From contig JAAYUB010000074.1 in the NCBI GenBank assembly GCA_012517875.1, positions 1-53,580 on the forward strand: a stretch of DNA of 53,580 bases, given 5' to 3'. Origin of the DNA: Acidobacteriota bacterium (GTDB lineage Bacteria; Acidobacteriota; JAAYUB01). The position numbers and the translations under genes are program-made. Below the pieces are notes generated by a model, which did not search any database, was not told the DNA's origin, and saw nothing but the letters and a program-made list of their open reading frames with translations. This document shows, piece after piece, positions 1 to 8,895 of the stretch. The stretch's first letter is position 1. Each line of letters begins with the position of its first letter.

Positions 1-2
1 AC

Positions 3-746
3 GGCGTGAATCTCGGCTTTGACGACGGCGCCTTCGTCGTCGTGGTGGGCACCAACGGTTCGGGAAAAAGTACGCTGCTCGGCGCGCTGGCCGGCGAATT
101 CTCCCTGGATGGCGGCCGGATCGAACTTGACGGAGTCGACATCACGAGCTGGCCGGTCTACCGGCGCGCCCGCTGGATCGGCCGGGTGTTTCAGAATCCG
201 TTCGCGGGCACCGCTCCGGGCATGACCATCGCCGAAAATCTCACCCTGGCCGCCCGCCGGGACCGTCGGTTCGGCCTGGCGCGGGCGCTGTCCCGCCGTC
301 GCCTCGAAACACTCGTCCAGAAGGTGCGGTCGCTGAACATGGGACTGGAGGACCGTCTGGATCACGAGATCGGCAACTTGTCGGGCGGGCAGCGTCAGGC
401 GTTGACCCTGTTGATGGCGGCCTGGGTGAAACCCCGGCTGCTGCTGCTCGACGAGCACACTGCGGCGCTCGACCCCAAGACGGCCGCGGTGGTGATCAGG
501 CTGACCCGGGAGATCGTGGGCCGAGACCGGCTCACCACCCTGATGGTGACCCATTCCATGCAGCAGGCGGCCAACCTCGGGGACCGGTTGATCATGATGC
601 ACCGCGGCCGGATCATTCACGATGTCCAGGAAGAGGAAAAGCGGCGGCTGCGGGCGGAAGACCTGCTGGAACGGTTTGAGGACGTGCGACGAATCGAGGC
701 TCTCGACGCTTCCGCGGCCGATCTTCTGCGGAGCCGCTATATCTGA
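3..746 (+). CDS. ABC transporter ATP-binding protein (5' end outside window)
   Basis: Nucleotide-binding subunit of an ABC transporter that couples ATP hydrolysis to solute transport at the inner membrane. The order of motifs is complete: Walker A GTNGSGKST, Q-loop VFQNPF, signature LSGGQRQ, Walker B LLLLDEH and H-loop VTHSM. The reading frame is open to the window edge, and only about 15 residues precede Walker A where roughly 35-40 are usual, so the true start lies upstream. The stretch GTAPGMTIAENLTLAARR and the end of the protein resemble the ATPases paired with TrpX/YtrF-like substrate-binding proteins (COG1101 type); that substrate assignment is inferred. Any permease and binding-protein genes would be upstream of the window. 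Confidence 0.9.
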   Translation, partial: GVNLGFDDGAFVVVVGTNGSGKSTLLGALAGEFSLDGGRIELDGVDITSWPVYRRARWIGRVFQNPFAGTAPGMTIAENLTLAARRDRRFGLARALSRRRLETLVQKVRSLNMGLEDRLDHEIGNLSGGQRQALTLLMAAWVKPRLLLLDEHTAALDPKTAAVVIRLTREIVGRDRLTTLMVTHSMQQAANLGDRLIMMHRGRIIHDVQEEEKRRLRAEDLLERFEDVRRIEALDASAADLLRSRYI

Positions 747-772
747 GCGCACAGCCCGCGTGGATCTACGAC

Positions 773-801
773 TTGCAACCGGAGCGACCCGGCCGTATAA
801 T
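773..801 (+). promoter_or_regulatory. Promoter of tRNA-Ser
   Basis: A -35 box TTGCAA (773-778) and a perfect -10 box TATAAT (796-801) are separated by 17 bp. They lie about 45 bp upstream of the tRNA, so transcription should start near 808. The pair fits the sigma70 consensus closely. Confidence 0.7.
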
Positions 802-845
802 CGGCCGCGGCGCGGGACACGCGGTTGCGCGGTCCCGCCTGCCGC

Positions 846-935
846 GGAGGAGTGGCCGAGTGGTCGATGGCGGCGGTCTTGAAAACCGTTGTCCCTTTAC
901 GGGGACCGTGGGTTCGAATCCTACCTCCTCCGCCA
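846..935 (+). tRNA. tRNA-Ser (anticodon UGA)
   Basis: A class II tRNA cloverleaf is visible. The 7-bp acceptor stem is GGAGGAG (846-852) with CTCCTCC (925-931), then discriminator G932 and an encoded CCA (933-935). The anticodon loop CTTGAAA holds anticodon TGA at 880-882. A long variable arm (GTCCC...GGGGAC) and the T-loop GGTTCGAATCC complete it. Long arm and anticodon together identify serine, reading UCA-type codons. Confidence 0.97.
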
Positions 936-939
936 CTTT

Positions 940-1673
940 GAAACACATTACCACTCATTTCTGGTCATCTTGGTTTTGGTCGTTTTCTTCCGATCCATTC
1001 ATGAGTCTAATTTTTTTTGGTTTGACGCCGGGTTGATCCACCCCCAAGACAATAAACATGGATCGTGCACAGAAAACATCATCTGTTACGCGATTCAACG
1101 TCGTACCGTCATCATTTGCTGATGGGTAGCATAGCATGTGGTCTTGAAGCGTCTCGTATGACATTCACGCAGTCGTTGCAGCATCCGAATAACAAGCTGT
1201 CATCACAACATCATCTTTGCTCGAGAGAAGGTCGAATCTGAAACTTGCCAAGCATTCGTGGGGTGGTTATTATATTTTGTACAAAGTTGACAATATGCAC
1301 TCTTCGACAGGCGGTGCCGACAACATTCAAACGCCGGCCAAACAGCCCGGCCAAGAGCTTGGGACCAATCCTGAACCGATATTGCCGGGCAGGATTTCTA
1401 GATCATAGGCCACGTCGTCTCCGGGGTGGGCAGGGGAGGCATAACCAAAGTGGCGCCAGTAGAACCACAACAAGACCGGCTGTCTCTGCGCTTATGCGAG
1501 GGCATCGCCGACGTGGCAATCAGGAGCGCTCACGTCATGCAAGCGGACGACTGCGACGTAAGAGCTCCGAAAGATACTGTGCTTTACCTTGAGCCAAGGG
1601 AGTCCTTGCCTGCCTGTTGGCTTTCATCATCCGCGGGTTTTGGGAGGGAAGCTGAATTCGGGAGTATGCCGCC
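940..1673. other. Long non-coding stretch after tRNA-Ser
   Basis: About 730 bp with no convincing gene. Open frames here are short, lack a plausible ribosome-binding site and show no family resemblance. Base composition is clearly more AT-rich than the flanking 65% GC DNA, especially 950-1300. I looked for a copy of the tRNA 3' end farther downstream, as a phage or island attachment site would leave, and found none by eye. Confidence 0.6.
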
Positions 1674-4019
1674 ATGAAGGACGAACATCAGCTTCCACAC
1701 GCATTGTGTCGAGCAAGTTTGGACTGGTTTTCTTCGACAGCAAGTCGTTACAAAGCGCTGGTGTTCATTGTCTTGGCATGGATGCTTTTTTTTCTGCCCG
1801 AACTGTTCGGTGAACGGGTCATATACCTCCGCGATATTATCAACCAATATTTCCCGCTGAAGATCTTCGTGGCTCGCGCTCTTAACGACGGTCACCTGCC
1901 TTTGTGGAATCCGTTAGTGAACTGCGGCGAGCCGGCGCTGGCTAATCCGGACTACATGGTGGTCTACCCAGGGTTTTGGCTGTATTACCTGATGCCAACA
2001 GTATACTTTTTCCAACTGCATTTTCTGCTCCACTACCTTGTTGGGGCGATTGCTTTTTATTTTTTTATCCGTCCCCATGTTCGTCGGGAATTGACAGCTG
2101 CGGCGGGAGGCCTGCTCTGGGTGCTAAACGGTTTTGCGTTGTCTCATGCCCTTTTTCAGAATTTGGTGACTTATGTAGCCCTGATGCCGCTCTTCCTGTG
2201 CGCCTTGCGTCGGGCGGTCTGGCGGCTCGACGGGCGTAACGTGGTGTCATTGGCTGGCGTTGTAGCGCTGGCCGTGCTGGCCATCGAGCCCAATTACTTC
2301 CTCTGCGTCCTGCTGGCCGGAGCGGTTTATCTGGTTCTGCTGGCTCATCGGAAGCGGCTGGCGATCCGCAGAATGGCTGTGCCGCTGGCAGGGGCGGCCG
2401 TGTTGGCCGGTCTACTGGCTGCTGTCCAGATCTTGCCGGCCTTGTCACTGGTAGCTGGCAGTCAGCGCAGCGCAGGTTCCGTGGATGACCGCTATGCCTT
2501 TCAGGGTGCGGACGTGTTGCAATTACTTCTCCCGCAGCCGTACGGGAATTTCCAGACAAAAATAACCTGGCAGCCCCAGCTACGAGGGGATTCGCTGCTG
2601 CCGTATTTTCTGTCGTTATATTTGGGTGGCGTCCCGCTGGCACTGGCTCTGGCTGGATTCGCAGCATCACCCCGCTGGATGAAAGTGGGTTCTGCGGTGG
2701 TGATCGGCGTCGGCGTTTGGCTGGCGATGGGTTCCGCCGGAGGATTGTACGCATGGCTTTGGGATTACGTCCCCCTGTTGGGATATTTGCGATACCCTGT
2801 CAAACTCCTGTTTCTGCCAATGCTGGTGATCGTTGTTCTAGCGGTACGTGGCATAGACGCCTTCCTGGACGCTGATTGGAGGCAACGACGAATTATTGGA
2901 AAGGTGCTTGTCGCCGCCTTAGGGGGAATGGCTGCTGCCGCCAGCCTCCCACTTTTCTTTCCGATAGGGATGGAAATGGATGCGGCGAGGCTGATGGCAG
3001 CCCGGCAATCTCTAGGTGCCCAACTTGTCATGCAGTGGATGTTGTTGTTTGGACTGGTCGTCATGTGCTTCATGCCGGAAAAATTGTTCCAAAGGGTGTG
3101 TTGCCTGGGAGTGTCAGTCCTGATAGGTGTGACCTTTACGGCTGGGCTGCCGATCCTGCCCACTCTGCCGTCTGACCGATTCGCTCCGGGAAACATTCTG
3201 TCCGGCTTGGGCTCCAATGATGGACCAGCGGCCAGTCGGATCGCCCCGGCGGGCAGACCGGCGGCCGTGCCTCCGGCACTCTGGCAAGAGGAGTTCCGAC
3301 TGTATGAGGCGCTCGCACGCAACTACATGCCCCTGCTTTTGGGTTGCCGGAGTGGTTTGATTGGCACACCCGCTGTCATGGAAAGCCCGGGTAAACATAC
3401 TTTTTTCCAAGCTCTTGGCAGCAACGCGATCCCTTGGGCAGAAGTGCGCAACGTGCTCAGGGCCCATTCGGTGCGCTATGTGCCTACACTTAGGCCTACC
3501 GGCGATCCGCTGGTGGCAGTGCGGGAGTTGGCGGACGGAGTGCCAATCTTCGTGCAGGCCCTCGCTGACCCGGTGCAGGAGCTGTATGCCCCCGAGAGGG
3601 TAGTGGCTGTTGCCGCAGGAGAATCGGCCCGCGTGATGTTTTCTCGGGTATTCGAACCTGGGCACACCGCTGTCCGGGAAGGAGGTCCGGCGGCAGCCTA
3701 CCCCGACGACGGAGAATTTCGGGTACTATCGTACCGCAGATGGAACAACGGCATGGAGGCCAGTGTGTTCCTGTCGTCATCCCGCCTATTGGTGTGGAAT
3801 GAAACGGGTGACCCTGGCTGGAAATTATGGGTGGACGGGGCCCCGGAACCCATCGTTCCAGTGAACGGGTTTTTTCAGGGATTCCAAATGGATGCAGGGG
3901 TTCACCAAGCGCGATTCGAATACCAACCGCCGTTTTTCACTGCTGGTGTAATCCTTTCGGTTCTTGGACTTGTTCTGGCGGTGCTCGCGGTTGTATTCGG
4001 CTGTTGTCACCGTAAATGA
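1674..4019 (+). CDS. YfhO-type polytopic membrane protein
   Basis: A 781-residue integral membrane protein of the bacterial YfhO family, which has a GT-C-glycosyltransferase-like architecture and is linked to sugar transfer onto envelope polymers in Firmicutes. The first helix is near residues 25-45. It is followed by the family's conserved extracytoplasmic loop containing LRDIINQYFPLK and LPLWNPLVNCGEPALANPDY. About a dozen hydrophobic segments then run to about residue 490, followed by an extracytoplasmic C-terminal domain (DPGWKLWVDG) and a last helix. It stands alone between non-coding DNA. GC content is visibly lower than its neighbours (many T-runs), suggesting acquisition from elsewhere. 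Family call is good; substrate unknown. The start ATG has no strong Shine-Dalgarno sequence. Confidence 0.82.
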   Translation: MKDEHQLPHALCRASLDWFSSTASRYKALVFIVLAWMLFFLPELFGERVIYLRDIINQYFPLKIFVARALNDGHLPLWNPLVNCGEPALANPDYMVVYPGFWLYYLMPTVYFFQLHFLLHYLVGAIAFYFFIRPHVRRELTAAAGGLLWVLNGFALSHALFQNLVTYVALMPLFLCALRRAVWRLDGRNVVSLAGVVALAVLAIEPNYFLCVLLAGAVYLVLLAHRKRLAIRRMAVPLAGAAVLAGLLAAVQILPALSLVAGSQRSAGSVDDRYAFQGADVLQLLLPQPYGNFQTKITWQPQLRGDSLLPYFLSLYLGGVPLALALAGFAASPRWMKVGSAVVIGVGVWLAMGSAGGLYAWLWDYVPLLGYLRYPVKLLFLPMLVIVVLAVRGIDAFLDADWRQRRIIGKVLVAALGGMAAAASLPLFFPIGMEMDAARLMAARQSLGAQLVMQWMLLFGLVVMCFMPEKLFQRVCCLGVSVLIGVTFTAGLPILPTLPSDRFAPGNILSGLGSNDGPAASRIAPAGRPAAVPPALWQEEFRLYEALARNYMPLLLGCRSGLIGTPAVMESPGKHTFFQALGSNAIPWAEVRNVLRAHSVRYVPTLRPTGDPLVAVRELADGVPIFVQALADPVQELYAPERVVAVAAGESARVMFSRVFEPGHTAVREGGPAAAYPDDGEFRVLSYRRWNNGMEASVFLSSSRLLVWNETGDPGWKLWVDGAPEPIVPVNGFFQGFQMDAGVHQARFEYQPPFFTAGVILSVLGLVLAVLAVVFGCCHRK

Positions 4020-4294
4020 CCGTCGAAGTAGGGTCAGCGGCCAGCCACAGCTTTGGCGGCACCGGGTGCATTTCCAACGGGATTGTCCGGTGCGAGTCCA
4101 GTCAAACATTGGAATCTTCGAAGCGATACCAATCACTGATACAATCTGCGGCATGAGGGCCGGTGCCCACACAGCTTTTCGTCCGTCGATATTTCTGCAA
4201 AAAGGCTGAATCGATCGAGGACCGACTCGGCCTGCACCAACCGCGCACCTTCACTCCGCGTGACGGCAGCGACCGTGGTCAATCTCGTTGTTGG

Positions 4295-4675
4295 TCAACG
4301 CGTCCGGAGCAGCAAGCGGGTGCCGCAGTACGAACAGGCGGCGGACTGAGTGCCGGTCCACCGGATCTGCCGGCCATCAACCGGACCGCCGCAATGGTCG
4401 CAGGTGTCCGGTAGCAGGTCCGGACGATATTCAGGTGCGGGCGACGTCGCCACGGTCGGCGGAGCTGGGGCGGCGGGTACAGGTTCCACCCCAAGGGGCG
4501 GCGGTGCCAGCGCCGCCGCCATACCCTTGGCGGCCATGCTGACCGCCACCAATACCAGGATGCCCGGCCACCACCAGCCGTGCCAGGCCAGGATGGCCAG
4601 CCCCGCCAGCCACACCACGGTTTGGATGTTGCTCCAGGGGCCGCCCGATTGTTGCGTGTCGTTGGTTTCCTTCAT
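4295..4675 (-). CDS. Small membrane protein with C-terminal zinc ribbon
   Basis: 126 residues. A soluble N-terminus (1-17) is followed by a hydrophobic stretch of one or two short helices (about 18-55), an Ala/Pro-rich linker (56-85), and a C-terminal zinc-ribbon-like pair of knuckles, CDHCGG and CSYCG, about 22 residues apart. The four cysteines could bind one zinc ion on the cytoplasmic side. I recognise no named family. The gene faces away from trkA; the gap of about 110 bp contains AT-rich TATAAC/CATAAT sequence that may hold divergent promoters. Codon composition matches the 65% GC neighbours, which supports a real gene. Confidence 0.6.
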   Translation of the reverse strand: MKETNDTQQSGGPWSNIQTVVWLAGLAILAWHGWWWPGILVLVAVSMAAKGMAAALAPPPLGVEPVPAAPAPPTVATSPAPEYRPDLLPDTCDHCGGPVDGRQIRWTGTQSAACSYCGTRLLLRTR

Positions 4676-4785
4676 CGTCTGTTGCCCTTGTTGTCGGACC
4701 TGTTTGGGCCGCCGGGTGGTTATAACATAATCGGCCCCGCCCGCAGTTGATCAGCTGGACCGAGTCTGGGATAATGGGACCCGTC

Positions 4786-6138
4786 ATGAAAATCATTATC
4801 GCCGGAGCCGGCGGGGTCGGATACCAACTGGCCGGCCAGCTCATCGCCAAAGAACACGACGTGATCCTGATCGAAAAGGATCCGGAGACGGCCAAGCACG
4901 TGGCCAATCACCTGGACTGCATCGTCATCAACGACGAGGCCAACCGGCTGGCGGTTCTCCGGGAAGCCGGGCTGGAATCCGCCGACTGCTTTATCAGCGT
5001 GACCGATTCCGATGAGATCAACCTGGTCACCGCCCTGATGGCGCACAGCGAATTTCACGTGCCACGCAAAATCGTACGGGTGGGCAATTCCGACTATATC
5101 AAGAGCAAGAGCTTCGGCACGTCGAATCTGGGCATCGATCACCTGATCAATCCGGAAATGGAAGCGGCGGCCGCCATCGCTCGCACGGTGCGGGAGGGCG
5201 CGTACAGCGACGTGTACCTCTTCAAGTCCGAAGCCGTCCAAATGCGCACACTGACCTTGGCCGAGGGCTCGCCGTTCGCGGGACAAACATTGCGGGACAT
5301 GCGGTCGGCGCACCCCGGCGATTATCTCGTCGCTGCCATCATCCGGGATGATGAAATCGTGATCCCCACCGGACACGCGGTGCTGCAGAGCGGGGACATG
5401 CTGCAGATCGTGTCCGACAAGGAGACGCTGGAACGCCTGTTCGCCCGGTCCGGCCACTCGGTGATCGAGCAGTTGCGGGAGGTGATCATTGTGGGCGGCG
5501 GACGGATCGGCCGACAGGTCGCCAAGCTGATCAAGCAGCGGAAACGGCACGTCAAGATCATCGAGAGCAGCTACGTCAAGTGCAAGCAGCTGTCCGACGA
5601 GCTGCCCAATGTCACCATCATCCATTCCGACATCACCGACGAAGCGATCTTCGACGAAGAGCAGCTTCACAGTTACGAACTCATCATCACCACCACCGGC
5701 AACCAGGAGCTTAACATGCTCTCCGCCGCCTACGCCAAGACGCTGGGTGTCAAGCAGGCCATCGCCCTGGTGCACAACGCCAACTACGTCAAGATCGCCA
5801 CCCGAATCGGGATCGATTCCACGGTCAGCCCCAAAGGGAGTGCCGTGGACGCGATCCTGTCCCATCTGACCGGCGGCAAGTTCCGTTCCGTGCATACCAT
5901 CGCCGAAGGGCAGGCGGAAGTGATCGAGCTGACAGTGGACGAGCGATGTCCGGTGTTGATGACCCCGCTCAAAGACGTGCCGATGCCCGAGAACTCCCTG
6001 ATCCTGTCGGTAATCCGAAAAAATCAGCACCACCTCCCGGACGGTAATTTCTGCCTGCAGGCCGGCGACGACGTCATCGTAATCAGCCTGCTTGAAAGCA
6101 GCAGCCAGATTGAGGAGCTCTTCACCGGTCCAGCATGA
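4786..6138 (+). CDS. trkA: Trk potassium transporter, NAD-binding peripheral subunit TrkA
   Basis: Cytoplasmic regulatory subunit of the Trk potassium uptake system; it binds NAD(H) or other nucleotides and gates TrkH. The 450 residues form two tandem RCK units, each a Rossmann TrkA-N domain plus a TrkA-C domain. The nucleotide-binding glycine motifs are IIIAGAGGVGYQLA at the N-terminus and VIIVGGGRIGRQVA near residue 234, each followed by an acidic strand end (LIEKD, IIESS). The chosen ATG starts directly at MKIIIAGAG; an upstream TTG in frame adds 13 unlikely residues. The stop overlaps the trkH start (ATGA), so the two are translationally coupled. Confidence 0.95.
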   Translation: MKIIIAGAGGVGYQLAGQLIAKEHDVILIEKDPETAKHVANHLDCIVINDEANRLAVLREAGLESADCFISVTDSDEINLVTALMAHSEFHVPRKIVRVGNSDYIKSKSFGTSNLGIDHLINPEMEAAAAIARTVREGAYSDVYLFKSEAVQMRTLTLAEGSPFAGQTLRDMRSAHPGDYLVAAIIRDDEIVIPTGHAVLQSGDMLQIVSDKETLERLFARSGHSVIEQLREVIIVGGGRIGRQVAKLIKQRKRHVKIIESSYVKCKQLSDELPNVTIIHSDITDEAIFDEEQLHSYELIITTTGNQELNMLSAAYAKTLGVKQAIALVHNANYVKIATRIGIDSTVSPKGSAVDAILSHLTGGKFRSVHTIAEGQAEVIELTVDERCPVLMTPLKDVPMPENSLILSVIRKNQHHLPDGNFCLQAGDDVIVISLLESSSQIEELFTGPA

Positions 6139-7586
6139 ACATCCGTCAGGTCGTTCGTCTCATTGCATTCATCGTGCTCATCATCGCCGGTTGCATGACC
6201 CTGCCGCTGGCGGTGGCCCTGTTCCACGCGGACACCCGCAGCGCGTGGGCATTCGGCGTGACCATGGGGGTGGGACTGGGCGTATGCCTGCCGACGATCA
6301 TCGGCCTGCGCCGGGAAAAACGCGATTTTTTGTCCACCCGAAGCAGCTTTCTGCTGGTGACCGGCGGCTGGCTGGCGGCCGCCCTGTTCGGATCGCTCCC
6401 GTTCATGCTGTCCGGGGCGATCCCCATGTTCACCGACGCCCTGTTTGAAACGATGTCTGGCTTGACCACCACCGGCGCGTCGATCCTCACGAATGTCGAA
6501 AGCCATTCCCCCGCGATCTTGTTCTGGCGATCCTTCACCCATTGGCTGGGCGGGATGGGGATCGTGGTGCTCACCGTGGCCATCCTGCCGCTATTGGGGG
6601 TGGGCGGCCTGCAGCTGATCCAGGCCGAGGCCCCGGGCCCCACGGTGGACAAGATCACGCCGCGCATCGCCGAAACCGCCAAGATCATCTGGCTGATCTA
6701 CCTGGTGTTTTCAGTCCTGGAGACGGTTCTGCTGATGTGCGGCGGCCTGGGTCTGTTCGATGCGCTGACGCACACGTTCGCGACGATGGCCACCGGCGGC
6801 TTTTCCACCCAGAACGCCAGCGTCGGGCATTTTGATTCCGTATACGTGGACGGCGTGGTGACCGTGTTCATGCTGCTGGCCGGCATCAACTTCATTCTTC
6901 ACTATCGGCTGCTCACCGGCCGGTTCCGCGACGTGTTCCGCAACAGCGAATTGCTGGTGTATCTTTCGATTTTCGCCGCGGCCACCCTGCTGACCACTTT
7001 CAGCCTGTATGGCGACGCCTACGCGCAGCTCGGCACGAGCCTGCGCCACGCGGCGTTTCAGACGGCGTCCATCATGACCACCACCGGATTTGCGACCGCC
7101 GATTATGAAACATGGCCGGTCCTGGCGCAATGCGTCCTGTTTCTCCTGATGTTCGTCGGCGGGTGCTCCGGGTCCACCGGCGGCGGGATCAAGGTGATCC
7201 GCATCATGATCCTGTTCAAGCAGGGGCTCCACGAAATGAAATACCTCCTCCACCCCCGGGGCATCTTCACCCTGAAGGTGAACCGCCAGGTCATCCGCAA
7301 GGACATCGGCTACGCCGTGACTGGCTTTTTCTTTCTCTATATGCTGGTGCTGGGCGGTGTAACCCTGGTCATGGCCCTGGCCGATCAGGATATCCTCACG
7401 TCTTTTTCCTGCGCCCTGACCTTGGTGGGCAACATCGGTCCCGGTTTCGGTGCGATCGGACCGGCTGAGAACTACGCGTATTTGCCCGGGGCAGTGAAAC
7501 TGGTGCTCACTCTGGCCATGCTGGCCGGACGCCTGGAGCTGTACACCGTCCTGATCCTGTTCACACCCATGTTCTGGCGGAAATAA
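6135..7586 (+). CDS. trkH: Trk potassium uptake channel subunit TrkH
   Basis: Inner-membrane potassium channel/transporter subunit of 483 residues, the usual length. It shows the four pseudo-repeated M1-P-M2 units of the superfamily, with selectivity-filter segments TTTGAS (about 110), MATGGFST (about 218), TTTGFATAD (about 317) and NIGPGFG (about 435). Ten or so hydrophobic helices are evident. It begins inside the trkA stop codon (4-bp overlap), so the pair forms a two-gene operon. No hairpin terminator is visible after the stop; the strong trp promoter begins 30 bp downstream. Confidence 0.95.
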   Translation: MNIRQVVRLIAFIVLIIAGCMTLPLAVALFHADTRSAWAFGVTMGVGLGVCLPTIIGLRREKRDFLSTRSSFLLVTGGWLAAALFGSLPFMLSGAIPMFTDALFETMSGLTTTGASILTNVESHSPAILFWRSFTHWLGGMGIVVLTVAILPLLGVGGLQLIQAEAPGPTVDKITPRIAETAKIIWLIYLVFSVLETVLLMCGGLGLFDALTHTFATMATGGFSTQNASVGHFDSVYVDGVVTVFMLLAGINFILHYRLLTGRFRDVFRNSELLVYLSIFAAATLLTTFSLYGDAYAQLGTSLRHAAFQTASIMTTTGFATADYETWPVLAQCVLFLLMFVGGCSGSTGGGIKVIRIMILFKQGLHEMKYLLHPRGIFTLKVNRQVIRKDIGYAVTGFFFLYMLVLGGVTLVMALADQDILTSFSCALTLVGNIGPGFGAIGPAENYAYLPGAVKLVLTLAMLAGRLELYTVLILFTPMFWRK

Positions 7587-7616
7587 CTCCGGTTGCGCTC
7601 GATTGAAAAAAGTCTC

Positions 7617-7645
7617 TTGACAGCGAACGGTTCGACACTTACAAT
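7617..7645 (+). promoter_or_regulatory. Promoter of the trp operon
   Basis: A perfect -35 box TTGACA (7617-7622), a 17-bp spacer and -10 box TACAAT (7640-7645, five of six matches). The predicted transcription start is near 7652, immediately before the first ATG of the leader peptide at 7653. Confidence 0.8.
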
Positions 7646-7652
7646 CCCGCCG

Positions 7653-7760
7653 ATGATGCGCAATCAGAAAGCCGACATCCGGATCACGTCCTGCGCCAAC
7701 TGGTTTTGGTGGAGCTGGCGTTTTGCCGAAGCGGCGTGGGTTTCGCATCGCCCCCTCTGA
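7653..7760 (+). CDS. trpL: trp operon leader peptide
   Basis: A 35-codon reading frame between the trp promoter and the attenuator. It encodes five tryptophans; four are clustered in the run WFWWSW (residues 17-22, codons at 7701-7718) and one more is at residue 29. This density is far above chance for a short GC-rich frame. In classical attenuation the ribosome stalls at such codons when charged tRNA-Trp is scarce, which lets an antiterminator form. Here GTGGGTT (7736-7742), just beyond the Trp cluster, is exactly complementary to AACCCAC (7787-7793), the 5' arm of the terminator. A candidate earlier hairpin, CGCCA (7694-7698) with TGGCG (7716-7720), encloses the Trp codons. No Shine-Dalgarno sequence precedes the ATG, and a second ATG follows directly (7656). 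Confidence 0.88.
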   Translation: MMRNQKADIRITSCANWFWWSWRFAEAAWVSHRPL

Positions 7761-7786
7761 TCTAAACCTCCAATCCAATTGACGAC

Positions 7787-7812
7787 AACCCACCCGCGAG
7801 GGTGGGTTTTTT
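7787..7812 (+). terminator. trp attenuator (intrinsic terminator)
   Basis: An 8-bp GC-rich stem ACCCACCC (7788-7795) with GGGTGGGT (7800-7807), closed by a GCGA tetraloop of the GNRA type, runs into six T residues (7807-7812). It lies 26 bp after the leader-peptide stop and 70 bp before aroF. Its 5' arm can pair instead with 7736-7742 in the leader, giving mutually exclusive terminator and antiterminator forms. Confidence 0.88.
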
Positions 7813-7881
7813 GTCGCCTCTTCGACGCCCACCCCAACCGGTGTGGCGGCCGCCGTGGAGCGGACACAGGAGAGTGACGGC

Positions 7882-8895
7882 ATGATCATCGTTCTGAAAC
7901 ACGAGGCGACCCGGGCGCACGCCGATGTCATCCTCGCGGCCATCAGCCGCGAGGGGCTCAAACCCCTGTACATGCCCGGTACCGAACGGGTGGTGCTGGG
8001 GGCGCTCGGCGACGAGCGGGTGCTGGCGGGCCTGCACCTGGAGAGTCACCCCATGGTGGATCGGGTGGTGCCGATTCTGTCCCCCTACAAGCTGGCCAGC
8101 CGGGAGCTGTATCCGTCGGAGACAGTCATCGACGTAAGTGGCCGGCTGGTGGGCGCGCCAAACTTTTCTGTCATGGCCGGCCCCTGCGCGGTGGAGAGCG
8201 AGGCGCAGATCCTGGACACGGCCCGCCGGACGAAGGCCGCGGGCGCGACTTTCCTGCGCGGGGGGGCGTTCAAGCCGCGCTCGTCGCCCTACTCCTTCCA
8301 AGGACTGGGCGAGGAGGGGTTGCGACTCCTCCGGCAGGCGGGCGATGCCACCGACCTGGCCGTGGTCACCGAGGTGATGGCGCCCGACGAGGTGGCGCTC
8401 GTGGCCGCCTATGCCGACGTGCTCCAGGTAGGCGCGCGGAACATGCAGAATTTCCGGCTGCTGCGGGAGGTCGGACAGGCCGGCCGGCCGGTGCTGCTCA
8501 AGCGGGGCATGGCGGCGTCGCTGGACGAGTTCCTGATGAGCGCGGAATACATCCTCAGTGAGGGTAACCCGGCGGTGATTCTGTGCGAGCGGGGGATCAA
8601 GACATTCGAGACGGCCTACCGAAACACGCTGGATCTGGCGGCCGTACCGGTGCTCAAGAGTCGGACCCATTTGCCGGTGATCGTGGATCCGTCGCACGCC
8701 GCCGGATACCGGGAATACGTCATCCCGCTGGCCAAGGCGGCGCTGGTCTGCGGCGCCGACGGGATCATTGTGGAGGTGCACCCCGAGCCGGAGCGCGCGC
8801 TGTCCGACGGGCGGCAGTCGCTGTACCCGGCTCAGTTCGATGAGCTGATGAAACAGCTTCGGCGGCTGGCCAAGGCCGAAGGGAGGATTTTGTGA
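7882..8895 (+). CDS. aroF: 3-deoxy-7-phosphoheptulonate synthase (DAHP synthase)
   Basis: Condenses phosphoenolpyruvate with erythrose 4-phosphate, the first step of the shikimate pathway. The 337 residues comprise an N-terminal ferredoxin-like regulatory domain (about 1-70, starting [10 protein letters not shown]) and a type I-beta DAHP synthase barrel. Family motifs are visible: [62 protein letters not shown] and the late IVEVHPEPE. The chosen ATG is preceded by CAGGAGAG (7867-7874); an upstream in-frame start would overlap the leader region for no reason. As first structural gene behind the Trp attenuator it would be controlled by tryptophan supply. The stop overlaps trpE. Confidence 0.94.
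   Translation: MIIVLKHEATRAHADVILAAISREGLKPLYMPGTERVVLGALGDERVLAGLHLESHPMVDRVVPILSPYKLASRELYPSETVIDVSGRLVGAPNFSVMAGPCAVESEAQILDTARRTKAAGATFLRGGAFKPRSSPYSFQGLGEEGLRLLRQAGDATDLAVVTEVMAPDEVALVAAYADVLQVGARNMQNFRLLREVGQAGRPVLLKRGMAASLDEFLMSAEYILSEGNPAVILCERGIKTFETAYRNTLDLAAVPVLKSRTHLPVIVDPSHAAGYREYVIPLAKAALVCGADGIIVEVHPEPERALSDGRQSLYPAQFDELMKQLRRLAKAEGRIL

Noticed and set aside
940-4290. Complete genomic island with attachment sites at tRNA-Ser
   Set aside because: No integrase gene and no second copy of the tRNA 3' end seen; only composition supports it.
4720-6033. 437-codon frame antisense to trkA
   Set aside because: Repetitive Gly/Asp/His-rich translation, shadow of TrkA.
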